From Legionella spiritensis (GTDB lineage: Bacteria > Pseudomonadota > Gammaproteobacteria > Legionellales > Legionellaceae), in NCBI RefSeq assembly GCF_900186965.1, contig NZ_LT906457.1, positions 2,568,501 to 2,632,500 of the forward strand: a DNA stretch of 64,000 bases. Reading direction: 5' to 3'. This document shows positions 24,185 to 34,177 of this stretch, in pieces; the first letter of the stretch is position 1; every line of letters starts with the position of its first letter. The position numbers and the translations under genes were made by a program. The notes below the pieces were generated by a model, which did not search any database, had not been told where the DNA came from, and worked only from the letters and a program-made list of their open reading frames with translations.

Positions 24185-25672
24185 TCATTCCTTAATCTTG
24201 CCTTGCAACAATTGCTTGTAAAAACCCGGCTCGGTTACATTCTTGTAATTGATGGTTGTGGCCATTCCGGTCAGTAAATGATAAAGGATATGGCAATGCA
24301 TGATCCAGATCCCGGGATTATCCGCATCAAACTGCACTTTTACGGTCTGGTGCGGCAATACCATTGCCGTATCTCGCAAGGGGCCATTTTCCAGCTTGTT
24401 ACCATTGACTTCGGTGATCTGAAACACATGGCCATGATAGTGCATGGGATGCGCCATCCTGGTGTTATTGGTAAAAACCATTTCGACACGATCGCCTTTG
24501 GCTATCTTCAAAGGGTTTATCAAAGGCCATACTTCATTATTCAAAGTCCATACATAAGGACTCATGGTGCCGCCCAGCGAATAATTCAAGGTAATATCAA
24601 CCGGTTTTTTCGCAAGCGGATTTCTGGAATGTAACAGCGCTTCCTGATCATTATTAAATGCCGGCGCGGCAACAGCCACGGTTTCCTTTAACCTGGGAAT
24701 CATGGAACCGTTGGTTGCCAGGATAAGACCGGTTTGTTGTTTCGTCCCTTCCGGTTTTGCAAGAATCGGGAATGCGCCGCCCTTTTCAGGAATCGTGACC
24801 ACAACATCCAGACGTTGCCCTACGCCTATCTGAAAAAGGTTGCGATCTTTGACAGGCTCCACGTTAGAACCGTCAGCAGCAATGATAATCCCTTTGAGCT
24901 TACCAATATCAACCCAGAAATTGGTGGCTGCGGAGGCGTCAATCAGACGAAGCCGTACTTTTTGCCCTGGCTTGACCCGGACTATCTCGGGATTTTGCAA
25001 CGTCTTTCTATTGGTAAGGTACGCATCGTACTGGACATCGCTGAAATCAGGGCTTTTAGTCGGTGCCTTTTTAGCGGCATCCACAGTTTGCTGAGCAGCC
25101 ATTTTTTTAGGTTTTTTTAATTCCGCAAGCACGTCCGCAGGATCTTTAAATGTGAAGTCCTGCAGCATGACGACCACCTCTTTTTCACCCTTTGGGGCAG
25201 GTTCGGCGGGATCATCGATAATAAGCGGTGCCGACATGAGATCCTGCTCCCACAGTTTCAGATGTGAGTGCATCCAGTAAGAACCGGACTGAACCAGCTT
25301 AAAACGATAGGGATATACTTCGCCCGGTTGCAACGGCAATTGGGTCACGTAAGGCACACCATCCTGATCATTCGGTAAAATAAGTCCATGCCAGTGAATA
25401 CAAATCACTTTATTAGTGGCATTTTTAAGCAAGATATTAAAATCATCCCCTTTTTTTCCTCGATATCCCTCGGTACCATCCGGTTGCACAATATTGTAGA
25501 CCGTTTTTTTTCGGCCATTTACCGTAATGGGTTGTTCCACTACTTTCAGAATGACCGGGTCGCTTTTTGATGCCGGCACGGGTTTTTTCAGTGGGGCTGC
25601 GGTTACCGAATGGCTCAACAGAAACAAACCGCAAAGAAACAAGCCCACTTGCCTGACGATTCTGGTTAACAT
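24185..25672 (-). CDS. Secreted multicopper oxidase (laccase/CopA/CueO-like)
   Basis: 495 residues with a signal peptide (MLTRIVRQVGLFLCGLFLLSHSVTAA). All four copper motifs are present: HWHG and WMHSHLK in the N-terminal cupredoxin domain, HPMHYHGHVF and the HCHILYHLLTGM block with the type 1 Cys-His in the C-terminal one. The last motif carries a Met axial position (GM). Family members oxidise Cu(I), phenols or Fe(II) with O2. A Lys/Pro-rich segment (about residues 175-205) marks the middle-domain linker. GGAGAATC upstream fits the start. It may share a transcript with cfa 91 bases upstream. Confidence 0.92.
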   Translation of the reverse strand: MLTRIVRQVGLFLCGLFLLSHSVTAAPLKKPVPASKSDPVILKVVEQPITVNGRKKTVYNIVQPDGTEGYRGKKGDDFNILLKNATNKVICIHWHGLILPNDQDGVPYVTQLPLQPGEVYPYRFKLVQSGSYWMHSHLKLWEQDLMSAPLIIDDPAEPAPKGEKEVVVMLQDFTFKDPADVLAELKKPKKMAAQQTVDAAKKAPTKSPDFSDVQYDAYLTNRKTLQNPEIVRVKPGQKVRLRLIDASAATNFWVDIGKLKGIIIAADGSNVEPVKDRNLFQIGVGQRLDVVVTIPEKGGAFPILAKPEGTKQQTGLILATNGSMIPRLKETVAVAAPAFNNDQEALLHSRNPLAKKPVDITLNYSLGGTMSPYVWTLNNEVWPLINPLKIAKGDRVEMVFTNNTRMAHPMHYHGHVFQITEVNGNKLENGPLRDTAMVLPHQTVKVQFDADNPGIWIMHCHILYHLLTGMATTINYKNVTEPGFYKQLLQGKIKE

Positions 25673-25763
25673 ACGATGATTCTCCTTTTCCCGTCCGACT
25701 TATCAAGTCTTGTGTTTTTTCCAAATTATAGACAATAAAGAGTGACTCTACCTGAAATCTTGA

Positions 25764-26885
25764 TTATCTTGGCGCCATATATCCTCCGGCCACACCGCCT
25801 TTGGAAAATACGATTTGCCATAATTGCAGATCCCGGGCTCGAAAACATCCGGCACATCCCAATAAATAATACGTCCACATACGAAAAAAACGTTCGTCAT
25901 AGTATGTTTTCAACTCGTCCCAATGCGTCACGAAATTCTGGTGCCAGGCCATCAACGTGTTATCGTAATAAGCTCCGAAATTCTGCCAGTCTTCCATAAC
26001 CAGCAACGATTCGGACGCTGTCGCGACTTGTTTCATGGAGGGGATCATACCGTTTGGGAATATATATTTCCTGATCCATTCCGAACTGATGGAAGTGGTT
26101 TCATTAGAGCCTATAGTATGCAGTAAAAACAATCCGCCGTCGGCCAGTGAATGGTACGCTTTGCGCATAAACACGGGATAATTCAAATGGCCGACGTGCT
26201 CAAACATTCCTATGGATACAACACGGTCAAACACGCCGGAAACATCACGGTAATCCTGTAGACGTATCTCGACATCCAATCCCCGGCATTGCTCCACGGC
26301 ATACTCATATTGCTGTTGGGAAATGGTAACGCCTGTCACCTGAACACCGTATTGCTCCGCGGCGTACTTTGCAAAACTCCCCCAGCCACACCCGATGTCC
26401 AGTACGTTCATACCCGGTTTCAATTGCAATTTCCGGCAAACCAGATCCAGTTTGGCCATCTGGGCTTCGTTTAGCGTTGTCGCGTCTTTATAATAGGCGC
26501 AGCTGTACATCATATTTGTATCGAGCATGGTTCTGAAAAGCCTATTGCCCAGATCGTAGTGATGCCGAATAGCCTGTTTTGCGTGTCGTTTGCCTTGAAA
26601 ACTGATAATGTTAGCCGCCAGTTCCGTTAATACCACCCGCCAGGGAACCTTGATTTCCTTATCCAGCCGGGCTCGAAATACGCGCTCAAACAGCATGTCC
26701 AGACGAGGACAATCCCACCAGCCATCCATGTAGGACTCCCCCAGACCCACTTCTCCCTGAGACACGATACGATGGTAAATGTCTTCATTATGAATCTGTA
26801 TGTCCCATGGCTGCTGACCATTGATCTCAACTCCGATGGATTTTAATAAAGATTGTATAAATGTTTTTTCTGCAGTGTATTTCAT
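25764..26885 (-). CDS. cfa: Cyclopropane-fatty-acyl-phospholipid synthase
   Basis: Adds a methylene group from S-adenosylmethionine to unsaturated acyl chains of membrane phospholipids. 373 residues from ATG 26885 (MKYTAEKTF); the frame is open to 26924, but those 13 residues would be unusual for Cfa. Visible features: GEVGLGESYMDGWWD in the N-terminal domain, the SAM site LDIGCGWGSFAKYAAE, and the lipid/bicarbonate-site segment GMFEHVGHLNYP. IFPNGMIPS and a late NWR-type segment (DNTLMAWHQNF) complete the family pattern. It lies 63 bases after the FAD-monooxygenase gene. Confidence 0.95.
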   Translation of the reverse strand: MKYTAEKTFIQSLLKSIGVEINGQQPWDIQIHNEDIYHRIVSQGEVGLGESYMDGWWDCPRLDMLFERVFRARLDKEIKVPWRVVLTELAANIISFQGKRHAKQAIRHHYDLGNRLFRTMLDTNMMYSCAYYKDATTLNEAQMAKLDLVCRKLQLKPGMNVLDIGCGWGSFAKYAAEQYGVQVTGVTISQQQYEYAVEQCRGLDVEIRLQDYRDVSGVFDRVVSIGMFEHVGHLNYPVFMRKAYHSLADGGLFLLHTIGSNETTSISSEWIRKYIFPNGMIPSMKQVATASESLLVMEDWQNFGAYYDNTLMAWHQNFVTHWDELKTYYDERFFRMWTYYLLGCAGCFRARDLQLWQIVFSKGGVAGGYMAPR

Positions 26886-26948
26886 AATCACTTGTCTTTT
26901 TTTCAGATAAAGTCCGTACGTCATGATGCTACAGCCCGACTTGTGCGT

Positions 26949-28097
26949 TCAAACAGGATCATCAAACCCTTTCATAATGCTTTTCAAAAGCGACTCAACG
27001 GACATAATTTTTGTGAGATAATTTCTAATCCGCGCCTTCAAAGGCGAGTTGATAAACATCATTTTGGCCAAACCGCGCGAATCACTTTGCGCCGCTTCAA
27101 CACGGGGCCTGCGCCGTTTCTCAAACAGGTGAAGTGCCTGCGGAATAAATTCCACGCCGGTTCTGGACAATACGTCGTTTAGCACCGCCGCCGACTCCAG
27201 CGCCATGGACGCGCCCACACCGGCTGTGGGTAAAAAAGCGGCCGCCGAATCCCCCAGTAGTACAACCCGGCCCTTGTGCCAGGTTTTAGTACGTTGGTCA
27301 CTCAACGGCCAGTAAAAAACCGCTTGATCATCCGTTGGCAAATCCTTCAGAAACTCAGGGCGATGCCGCAGGAGAGAGGCGAATTTTTTTTCAATAAAGG
27401 CTTTTCTGCCGCATCCTTGCAGAGCAAGCTCATCCGTTGGAGCATCAACCGCCGCAATCATGCCGACTTTACCCTTAATCGGATATCCCCCCCAAAAGGT
27501 ACCGCTTCCCCAGAATTCCTGAATGGTATTGTCCGGCAATGAATCCTCATTAGCCCACCAGACCCATCCTCCCCAGCCGGTATGAAAATAACGATACTCA
27601 TGATCGCCCAGAATCATAGTTCTGATTTGGGAATGAAGGCCGTCCGCACCCACAACAAGATCATAGGTTTCCTGTGTCTTGTCACTAAATTCAATAAAAA
27701 CGTCCTGTTCCGTTTGCTTAAGAGAATTCACCCGGGTATTGAAACGGATATCCAAATCTCCGCAGACGTTATGAATGATGTCCAGTAATTCATAGCGGGT
27801 AAGAAGCTGGTAAGCGCCATAACGTTTTACCAGAGGGGCGAATGAAAATTGCTTGAGCAAGTCCGCATTGTCTGTATACGCTTCATACAACTTGCCGGGG
27901 GAAGAAACCTTGAGATAGTGATCGTAACATTGGAGTGCCCGCAGAACATTGGCACCGGTGGGGTATAAACCCAGCATATACCCGACCCGGCCTAACGATT
28001 CCGCTTTTTCAATAACAACCGGACTTATGCCTCGCTGTTTAAGGAGAGCGGCCAGACTCAAACCCGCCACGCCTGCCCCGACAATCAATATCCTCAT
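26949..28097 (-). CDS. FAD-dependent aromatic-ring hydroxylase-like monooxygenase (UbiH/PHBH superfamily)
   Basis: 382 residues with the PHBH-type FAD fold: the N-terminal dinucleotide site ILIVGAGVAGLSLA, the DG motif DLVVGADGLHSQIR, and the second FAD motif VVLLGDSAAAFLPTAGVGA. These enzymes insert oxygen from O2 using NAD(P)H. The mid-region resembles zeaxanthin-epoxidase or salicylate-hydroxylase-like members, but no substrate is implied by context. AGGAG lies 9 bases before the ATG. It appears to lead a transcript that continues into cfa. Confidence 0.9.
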   Translation of the reverse strand: MRILIVGAGVAGLSLAALLKQRGISPVVIEKAESLGRVGYMLGLYPTGANVLRALQCYDHYLKVSSPGKLYEAYTDNADLLKQFSFAPLVKRYGAYQLLTRYELLDIIHNVCGDLDIRFNTRVNSLKQTEQDVFIEFSDKTQETYDLVVGADGLHSQIRTMILGDHEYRYFHTGWGGWVWWANEDSLPDNTIQEFWGSGTFWGGYPIKGKVGMIAAVDAPTDELALQGCGRKAFIEKKFASLLRHRPEFLKDLPTDDQAVFYWPLSDQRTKTWHKGRVVLLGDSAAAFLPTAGVGASMALESAAVLNDVLSRTGVEFIPQALHLFEKRRRPRVEAAQSDSRGLAKMMFINSPLKARIRNYLTKIMSVESLLKSIMKGFDDPV

Positions 28098-28192
28098 GGA
28101 AAATCACTCCTGTGGCCTGTTCCCTTTTTTGAGATATCTTAAACCATATCAACATGGCCTGATCATCTATTATGGCATAATGTCGGAATCGT

Positions 28193-30004
28193 CTAAAAAT
28201 TGGCCGGTAAAAAACAGGCCGCCAGACCAACATTACAATTCACCACAGGTACCCCCCCGGTGCAATTGACGGGGCCAAATGCCGTGATGGCGGAGCCTGC
28301 CACCGTCACCGTAACGCTGCAACTGTCTCCTGTTCCGGTACCGTTCATTGTCACCACCGCCGAATCGTAAACCACAAAATACGGCCAGGGATAAACGCTC
28401 ATGTTCGTGCGGTTTTTGTTTGGTACGGTCACCGTCATACCGGCGTTGGCCATAGTAACGGGATTGGTTTGCACAATCTGCACTGAAAACTGGGGCTGAG
28501 TAGTCACATTGCTCCCCACCACATTAAATAAAGCGCCGCTGGTAAATCCCTGGCACCCGGGATTGGCCGCTGTCGAAAAACTGCTGTCGGGCAATAAGGA
28601 AAGCGCTTTTAAATTACAATTCGAATCAAACACGCCATAGAAATTCTCGGCGTTATCGGCATTTACCGGATCTTTGGCCGGTTCGTCATACGCTTCAAAA
28701 ACCAGCGCACCGCTGTTGTTAGCGCTGTTACCCACATAGCTGTAAAGCGCGGTTAAATACGTTCCGGCGTTGGCGACACTGGGCGCACAGGTGTTGTTCG
28801 TCGCGCAGAAATAGCCGGCATAGCTGCCGCTGCCGCTGGTTGCCCACCCGGTTTCAGCCATGAGAATAGGTCTGGGGGCAACGTAAAAAGGCTGACTTTG
28901 CACCTGGGCATAATCCCAGGCAATGGAATTGAGCAAGGTCGTATTCGTTACAGCCTGATCGGGTGGCGTAACACCCCATTGAAACGGATAAGGATCAAAC
29001 CCCAGAGGTGCGTCGGCACTATAACTGTTGATCAAGGTGGCCATATCCGTGGCAATGGCCGGACTGGGTGTGACCAGGTTGCCGCTGATTAAGGCGGAGC
29101 CAACGGGAACATTGGTAATCGACTTGCCGGACAACGCGGTTTGTAACTGGCTGACGGCGCTGGTCAGGTAATTGATGTCCGTGCTGCTGTAGTTTTCATG
29201 GCCTGCGAACAATAAAATCACGGTGTTTTGAAAGGTTGTGGCACCAACGGCGTCAATCACATTGTCAAGAACCGTCACGGCCGTATCAATATCGGCCTGG
29301 CTGCCGTTTTGCGGAATCACCGCCTCGTACACGACTTTCATATTCAACGCACTGGCCTGGGTAATGATATCAATCCAGGCGTATTCGACGGTCTGATAGG
29401 ATCGAACCGTAGAAAATCCGGCGGCCTTGAGTTGCGACAATTCGGCGTAGACGTTGGTTATCGCCTGTCCATTAGCCGTTCCGGCATAAAACACGTCATG
29501 ATCGTTAAACGCGTTGCCATTGGGATAATGATTAGGCTGGTAGTCCACACCTATCAAACCCACCCAGGTAGAACTCAATACGGCTGATTCGGTTCTCGTC
29601 GCTATATGCAGGGGAATGGTGTTATTGCCGTATCGAATAAAAATCGTGACCGTTTTATTACCGGATGTCTGGGCGTTAAATCCTATGGACAGGGTACAAC
29701 TTCCTCCCGGGCCTAACGCTTTGCCGTGACATTGATCCTGAATAATAAATTCCCCGGCGGGGGCATCAATTTTCAGGGAATTGACAAACGGGCCGGGCAT
29801 CGGAAAAGGCAAGTTTGACGTGAGGGTATAAGTCACCAGATAGCTGCCGCCCATGGTAGTCACTGTCGGAATGGTGGTACCGGACGTGATAGCCACAGAC
29901 ACGGGATCCACGCTCAAGCCGCCTTTATCCCGGGAAAACACCGTACCGGCCCAAACGATGTTCAGACACAACAATCCGATGACCCCGCGTCGAAATCCAT
30001 TCAT
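28193..30004 (-). CDS. Secreted GH17-like beta-1,3-glucanase
   Basis: 603 residues: a signal peptide, an N-terminal immunoglobulin-like region (about 30-140), a TIM-barrel catalytic domain (about 150-480) and a C-terminal Ig-like tail with Cys pairs. The barrel has GH17 marks: VGLIGVDYQPNHY at strand 1, an acid/base Glu in LLFAGHENYSS (about 268), a nucleophile Glu in MAETGWATSG (about 382), and FEAYDEPAKD followed by NFYGVFD. GH17 enzymes cut beta-1,3-glucans of plants, fungi and algae, which would suit a bacterium living among protists. AAGGAAACAGC gives a strong start. A barrel protein gene precedes it by 15 bases and may share its transcript. Confidence 0.82.
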   Translation of the reverse strand: MNGFRRGVIGLLCLNIVWAGTVFSRDKGGLSVDPVSVAITSGTTIPTVTTMGGSYLVTYTLTSNLPFPMPGPFVNSLKIDAPAGEFIIQDQCHGKALGPGGSCTLSIGFNAQTSGNKTVTIFIRYGNNTIPLHIATRTESAVLSSTWVGLIGVDYQPNHYPNGNAFNDHDVFYAGTANGQAITNVYAELSQLKAAGFSTVRSYQTVEYAWIDIITQASALNMKVVYEAVIPQNGSQADIDTAVTVLDNVIDAVGATTFQNTVILLFAGHENYSSTDINYLTSAVSQLQTALSGKSITNVPVGSALISGNLVTPSPAIATDMATLINSYSADAPLGFDPYPFQWGVTPPDQAVTNTTLLNSIAWDYAQVQSQPFYVAPRPILMAETGWATSGSGSYAGYFCATNNTCAPSVANAGTYLTALYSYVGNSANNSGALVFEAYDEPAKDPVNADNAENFYGVFDSNCNLKALSLLPDSSFSTAANPGCQGFTSGALFNVVGSNVTTQPQFSVQIVQTNPVTMANAGMTVTVPNKNRTNMSVYPWPYFVVYDSAVVTMNGTGTGDSCSVTVTVAGSAITAFGPVNCTGGVPVVNCNVGLAACFLPANF

Positions 30005-30019
30005 GCTGTTTCCTTTTTC

Positions 30020-30772
30020 CTAAGCGGTTTTATCAAAAAAATAATGACCGGTTATAGCGATGGTGTTGTCAGTCAAGTTAGTTTGTAAATACTCGGGCGC
30101 ATAGCCTGCGTATCCATTGCCTGTCTCAATATCTCCCATATGGCCGTAACCATATTTCACACCAATCCACAAATTCGACGCCAGCACATAATCCACTCCG
30201 GCTTCCAGGGAATAACTGAAACCGGTTTTTGTACGATTCTTAAATCGGGGAGAAAGACGGGGCGTGATATCGATGGAGACAGGCGCTTCGTTATAATGAC
30301 TGGTGTTAATGACGGACCCACCCAGACCGGCCGCGATAAAAGGCATGAGATTGCGGTAACGGAAAAGATGGGCTCTTACAACACCCAGAATCGTCTGGCG
30401 CTGAATTTTGTACCGAAAATTATAATTTTCAAATTGCGGTAACGAATATTGCAGGATACGACCTGTCACCATGGCGGGGAAAACGTAGGAATAAGCCGCC
30501 CCCAGACTGAAAAAAGGCAGCCAGCTGCGCCGGGTTAGCCAGGTGTATCCTCCATCCACGGTCAGCATGGGGGATGTGTCATTGAGATCATTACGATACT
30601 GATCATCAGGCCACCCGGTTCCCGTGCCGACATAAGTATTTTTGGCAACTGTGGAAAACACGCCGCCGGCACCGGCGCCAATGTACCAGTTCCCGGGAGA
30701 CAGGCTGGCATAAACACCATGGACTAATCCCCAACCACCCAGAAGAACAGCGAGCAAACGGAATTTTTTCAC
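30020..30772 (-). CDS. Outer-membrane beta-barrel protein (OmpA/opacity-like)
   Basis: About 250 residues: a signal peptide (MKKFRLLAVLLGGWGLVHGVYA) and an eight-stranded barrel pattern with Gly/aromatic strands (NWYIGAGAGGVF, LEAGVDYVLASNLWIGVKYGYGHMG) closing with ITGHYFFD. It resembles the Legionella/Coxiella surface-barrel proteins often called opacity-like; no enzymatic role is expected. GTG 30772 is preferred since AAGGA lies just ahead and the signal peptide begins there. An ATG at 30778 and a TTG at 30790 are in frame. It precedes the GH17-like gene by 15 bases. Confidence 0.82.
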   Translation of the reverse strand: MKKFRLLAVLLGGWGLVHGVYASLSPGNWYIGAGAGGVFSTVAKNTYVGTGTGWPDDQYRNDLNDTSPMLTVDGGYTWLTRRSWLPFFSLGAAYSYVFPAMVTGRILQYSLPQFENYNFRYKIQRQTILGVVRAHLFRYRNLMPFIAAGLGGSVINTSHYNEAPVSIDITPRLSPRFKNRTKTGFSYSLEAGVDYVLASNLWIGVKYGYGHMGDIETGNGYAGYAPEYLQTNLTDNTIAITGHYFFDKTA

Positions 30773-30951
30773 GACCATCCTTAATCGCAATGAACCCTGT
30801 CTATACTAATCGAATTTCAAGGCAAAAAATAGCCGCATCAGGATATGTTGACCATTAACCTCGACCGACGCTTCCAACAGGTCAATCAAGCTTGTTTAAA
30901 AAACAAAGCAGCTATGCCGTCATTTATTCGTTACCACCGCTGCCGTTTTTC

Positions 30952-32427
30952 TTACGGCATTATTCCGGGCTGGGCTTCCTGTTTAGATTCCGTTTCGGAT
31001 TCAGGCCCGGCGTAGTGCCTGGCGATAGCCAGCAGAATTTGATCCTCCACCGCTTTCGCCGCATAAATATTGCCGTGCACTCCATTCACGATGATGGAAA
31101 ATACCAGCGTTTTTCCGTCAGCAGTCAACAGATACCCCGAAATCGCGGTGATGTCGCTCATGGTTCCCGTTTTAGCCAGTACCCTGTTTTCCAGAATCGT
31201 GTTCTTCATACGGTCTTTCAGAGTACCGGCCACCCCCATTCTCGGCAGGATTTTCAGAAAAATCGGCTTTAATTGCTTGTCACGGTAAATGTCGGTCAAG
31301 AGAATGACCATCTGATCGGGTGAGATAAGATTATAGCGTCCGCCTTGTCCGTCAGTCAGCCGGAGAAGCGTCATATCCATACGCGTACGCCTGGATAGCG
31401 TTTCCTTTATCGCAAAAACGCCCTGTTTATACGTGCCCTCGCCTGTAAATTTGTAGCCAAGCAGTTTGGTAATGCTATCGGCATACAGATTATCCGACTC
31501 TTCCAGCATATGTTTTAAAAGCGTGGTTAACTCATCAGATTGATGGCTGGCGACCAGTCTTGATTCTTCAGGGGTATTTCCCACAACCAATTTTCCCTTA
31601 AAAGTAATATTATTTTTCTGCAACGCTTTTTTAATCACTTGTTTGGCATACAAAACCGGATCAGGAATGGCCAGTTGCAAGGTTCTCGGGTGTTTGCGTT
31701 GCGCGAGACAACCATACAGATGCAAGGTATTATTAGGTTTGATGTCAATATTGAAATTGCAATGCTGTTTTTCCTGTTCCCTGGTCACGGAAACCACGTC
31801 ATTGATCAACGTCAGGGCATTTTTTTCAGAATTCTTCGCTTTGACTTGCACCGGAGCGCCGGATTTTAAGGGCGTGGTAAACTGAAACACTTCCTTGTTA
31901 TCATCCAGAATAACAGCCGTACTTGGCGCTTCGTAATACCAGCCGAGATCATCATAGGTAATGCCCGCCGCGTTATAGGGTGGTTTGAACCGTGATATAT
32001 CCAGCACGATATCACCCTTTATTGTATTGATTTTTTCCTGGCTCAAACTGGCAAACAAACCATTTATATGTTCTGTTTTTAACGAGGGTGAACCGCTGAA
32101 TGTCAGATAGAAGTTATTATCCTTGTGCGACAAGGCCGTATCATAACGATAATCGGGCCCTAAAAGGTAGAGAGCCGCCAGGGCGGTGAGCACTTTGGTA
32201 TTACTGGCCGGTTTCAGGAGTTTATGGGTGTTGCATTGATAAAGAGTCTCACCCGTATCCACATCCTGCACCAATATACCAACGGTGGCATGAGGAAATT
32301 TTTGTTTGATTAATGTTGATAGTTCCTCTTTTAAAGAGTTTGAGCAGGCCGGGAAGGATATAAAAAATAACAACAATCCCGCCAGGAAAACATGGCTCGC
32401 AACGTTTTGTATTCTTGAATTTTTCAT
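30952..32427 (-). CDS. dacB: D-alanyl-D-alanine carboxypeptidase/endopeptidase (PBP4, S13)
   Basis: Trims or cleaves peptidoglycan cross-links in the periplasm. The 491-residue protein has a signal peptide (VFLAGLLLFFISFPACS) and the three PBP motifs in order: SNTK within KPASNTKVLTALAAL, SDN within EESDNLYADS, and KTG within VLAKTGTMSDITAISGYL. A long inserted region between the first two motifs is typical of class C PBPs. The tail ESETESKQEAQPGIMP is polar. AGGATAATA precedes the ATG. A strong terminator stands between it and the gene upstream, so it is its own unit. Confidence 0.95.
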   Translation of the reverse strand: MKNSRIQNVASHVFLAGLLLFFISFPACSNSLKEELSTLIKQKFPHATVGILVQDVDTGETLYQCNTHKLLKPASNTKVLTALAALYLLGPDYRYDTALSHKDNNFYLTFSGSPSLKTEHINGLFASLSQEKINTIKGDIVLDISRFKPPYNAAGITYDDLGWYYEAPSTAVILDDNKEVFQFTTPLKSGAPVQVKAKNSEKNALTLINDVVSVTREQEKQHCNFNIDIKPNNTLHLYGCLAQRKHPRTLQLAIPDPVLYAKQVIKKALQKNNITFKGKLVVGNTPEESRLVASHQSDELTTLLKHMLEESDNLYADSITKLLGYKFTGEGTYKQGVFAIKETLSRRTRMDMTLLRLTDGQGGRYNLISPDQMVILLTDIYRDKQLKPIFLKILPRMGVAGTLKDRMKNTILENRVLAKTGTMSDITAISGYLLTADGKTLVFSIIVNGVHGNIYAAKAVEDQILLAIARHYAGPESETESKQEAQPGIMP

Positions 32428-32537
32428 TATTATCCTGTTAACAATAATTTTACAAAAGACTTAACGTTCTCTTAATATAAGTTTTTTAAACTGAAAGTAA
32501 GCAAGAAAATTGCTTCATCTCCCAACAGGCAACTTGC

Positions 32538-32594
32538 TTATTCCGTTAATAAAAACAAGCCGGTAAAACCGGCTTGTTTTTATTAACGGAATAA
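32538..32594. terminator. 57-bp perfect palindromic terminator
   Basis: Two 27-base arms around AAA: the inner part is AAAAACAAGCCGGT / ACCGGCTTGTTTTT (32551-32564 and 32568-32581), a GC-rich stem with a T-run on the exit side in both directions. The outer arms (TTATTCCGTTAAT) extend the pairing. It ends the transcript of the TPR membrane protein on the minus strand and would work for either strand. Confidence 0.9.
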
Positions 32595-32648
32595 CGCATG
32601 GCACCCCTGCCAACCAAAATTCCATAGTCCGACTTTGAAGAAACCCCG

Positions 32649-34121
32649 TCAGGAAGACGGCTTATCCAGTCTTTCCTGAACATTGCTCATAGCCGTATTG
32701 ACAAAATCAATTAGCGTGGAATCCGGATAATTCTGAATAAACAAATGATACAATTTCAAGGCCACCTCCAATTGATTCTGCTGGCTGGCATCGTGAGCAA
32801 GGCTTAGAAATTTTTTTTGAATGGCGAGTTTCTCGTCGTCGTCTTCCATGGCATTAATCGCTATCAAGTAACACCACGCCGCATGCATAAAAAGTTTCTG
32901 TTTACCTAAATGCGGAGCCAGAAGCAATAACTGGGCAGGCGACAAATCCAGTTGGGCACGTTCCTTTGCAAAGGACTTGAACAGTTGCACCGCTTCAAAC
33001 CACATGCCCTCGGCCAGACAGGCTTGCAAGGCCATACCGGCTTTTTCTATCGCCTCGGGAATACGGTTGGCTTTTTTATAAAGATAACTCAACTGCAGCA
33101 AAGTATAGACATTAACCTCGGTGCTCTCGGCTGTTTCAATAACTTGCCCCAGCTCCTCATCTCCGAGTTTATCCAGAGTATTCATCACATGTTCGTATTC
33201 CTTTTTAAAACGCGCAGGCGATACGAAATTACTGGCTGGCGGTATGGAACTGCCGGCTTGCGACACCGGTTTTTCGTGTTGCCTTAGCGGCACATGACTG
33301 GAAAAAACGGGGTTATTCATGGGGTTTATCGCACCATGAAGCGTAGAATCCATCTGTGATTCCCCGGCAATAAACGCACCGCTTAAACGGCCAATTAATA
33401 TAGGAGAAACCAACACCGGTAATAGGTAAATAAACAACGAAAAAGACATTCCGGCCTCATCGGAAATTTTATAGGCAATAAGGTTAACGACTAAAAGAGG
33501 CACCAGATATTTGGCGTAAAAAACCAGCATGCCGCCGATAATAGACGAATAAAAAGAACTCAAATCCCATCGTCTTTCATTATAAAGCCAGCCAATGGTA
33601 TCCAGACTGAACACCTCTTCCAGGGAAGAGGTCTCGGTAGCCAGCAAGCATGCAATAGTGGGGGCAAACAGGCAGACAAGCATTACCAGAGCCATTAATA
33701 ACCCTTTTATTCCCATGCCCAGATAAGACGTACCACCCCAACTAAACAGGCTAAAGAGGGAGCTGGTATGGAAAACAAAATAAAGAATCAGAAAAACAGG
33801 AACGCACCAGAAAAGCGTATAAATCAGATAGCGCAACACAAAAGCGAGCGTTTCGCCACGTTGAATATGGGCATTAAAAATACCGGCATTCAGTTCGCCC
33901 TGGCTCGCGGGAATGGCAAAACGTGCCAGTAAAAACGACGCGGCGGCTATATTGAGGAAGAAAAAGAGGTAACCCGGCATACGCCGGCCAATAAAATACA
34001 ACAGTATATAAAAGGCCAGCCAGAATAAAACGATGGGAATGATAGTCAGAAAGGTACTGAATTTCAGGAAACCGCGAACGACCTCTCCGGACATACCACG
34101 AAAATTGCTGATGTCATCCAT
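32649..34121 (-). CDS. Membrane protein with C-terminal TPR-like domain
   Basis: 490 residues. The N-terminal 260 residues carry about six TM helices (for example FLTIIPIVLFWLAFYILLYF and GLLMALVMLVCLFAPTIACL). After a linker (VPLRQHEKPVSQAG) a soluble domain of about 190 residues has paired helices like TPRs: LLQLSYLYKKANRIPEAIEK and LKLYHLFIQNYPDSTL. The plan suggests a membrane-anchored scaffold; function unknown. AGGATTAT precedes the ATG. The FAD-protein gene lies upstream with 56 bases between, so the two may be co-transcribed, and the strong palindrome at 32538-32594 ends the unit. Confidence 0.82.
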   Translation of the reverse strand: MDDISNFRGMSGEVVRGFLKFSTFLTIIPIVLFWLAFYILLYFIGRRMPGYLFFFLNIAAASFLLARFAIPASQGELNAGIFNAHIQRGETLAFVLRYLIYTLFWCVPVFLILYFVFHTSSLFSLFSWGGTSYLGMGIKGLLMALVMLVCLFAPTIACLLATETSSLEEVFSLDTIGWLYNERRWDLSSFYSSIIGGMLVFYAKYLVPLLVVNLIAYKISDEAGMSFSLFIYLLPVLVSPILIGRLSGAFIAGESQMDSTLHGAINPMNNPVFSSHVPLRQHEKPVSQAGSSIPPASNFVSPARFKKEYEHVMNTLDKLGDEELGQVIETAESTEVNVYTLLQLSYLYKKANRIPEAIEKAGMALQACLAEGMWFEAVQLFKSFAKERAQLDLSPAQLLLLAPHLGKQKLFMHAAWCYLIAINAMEDDDEKLAIQKKFLSLAHDASQQNQLEVALKLYHLFIQNYPDSTLIDFVNTAMSNVQERLDKPSS

Positions 34122-34177
34122 ATAATCCTGTCCCTGGTTATGTGTCCTGTTTCCAGGCCGTTTGAAAATTTTAGTCT

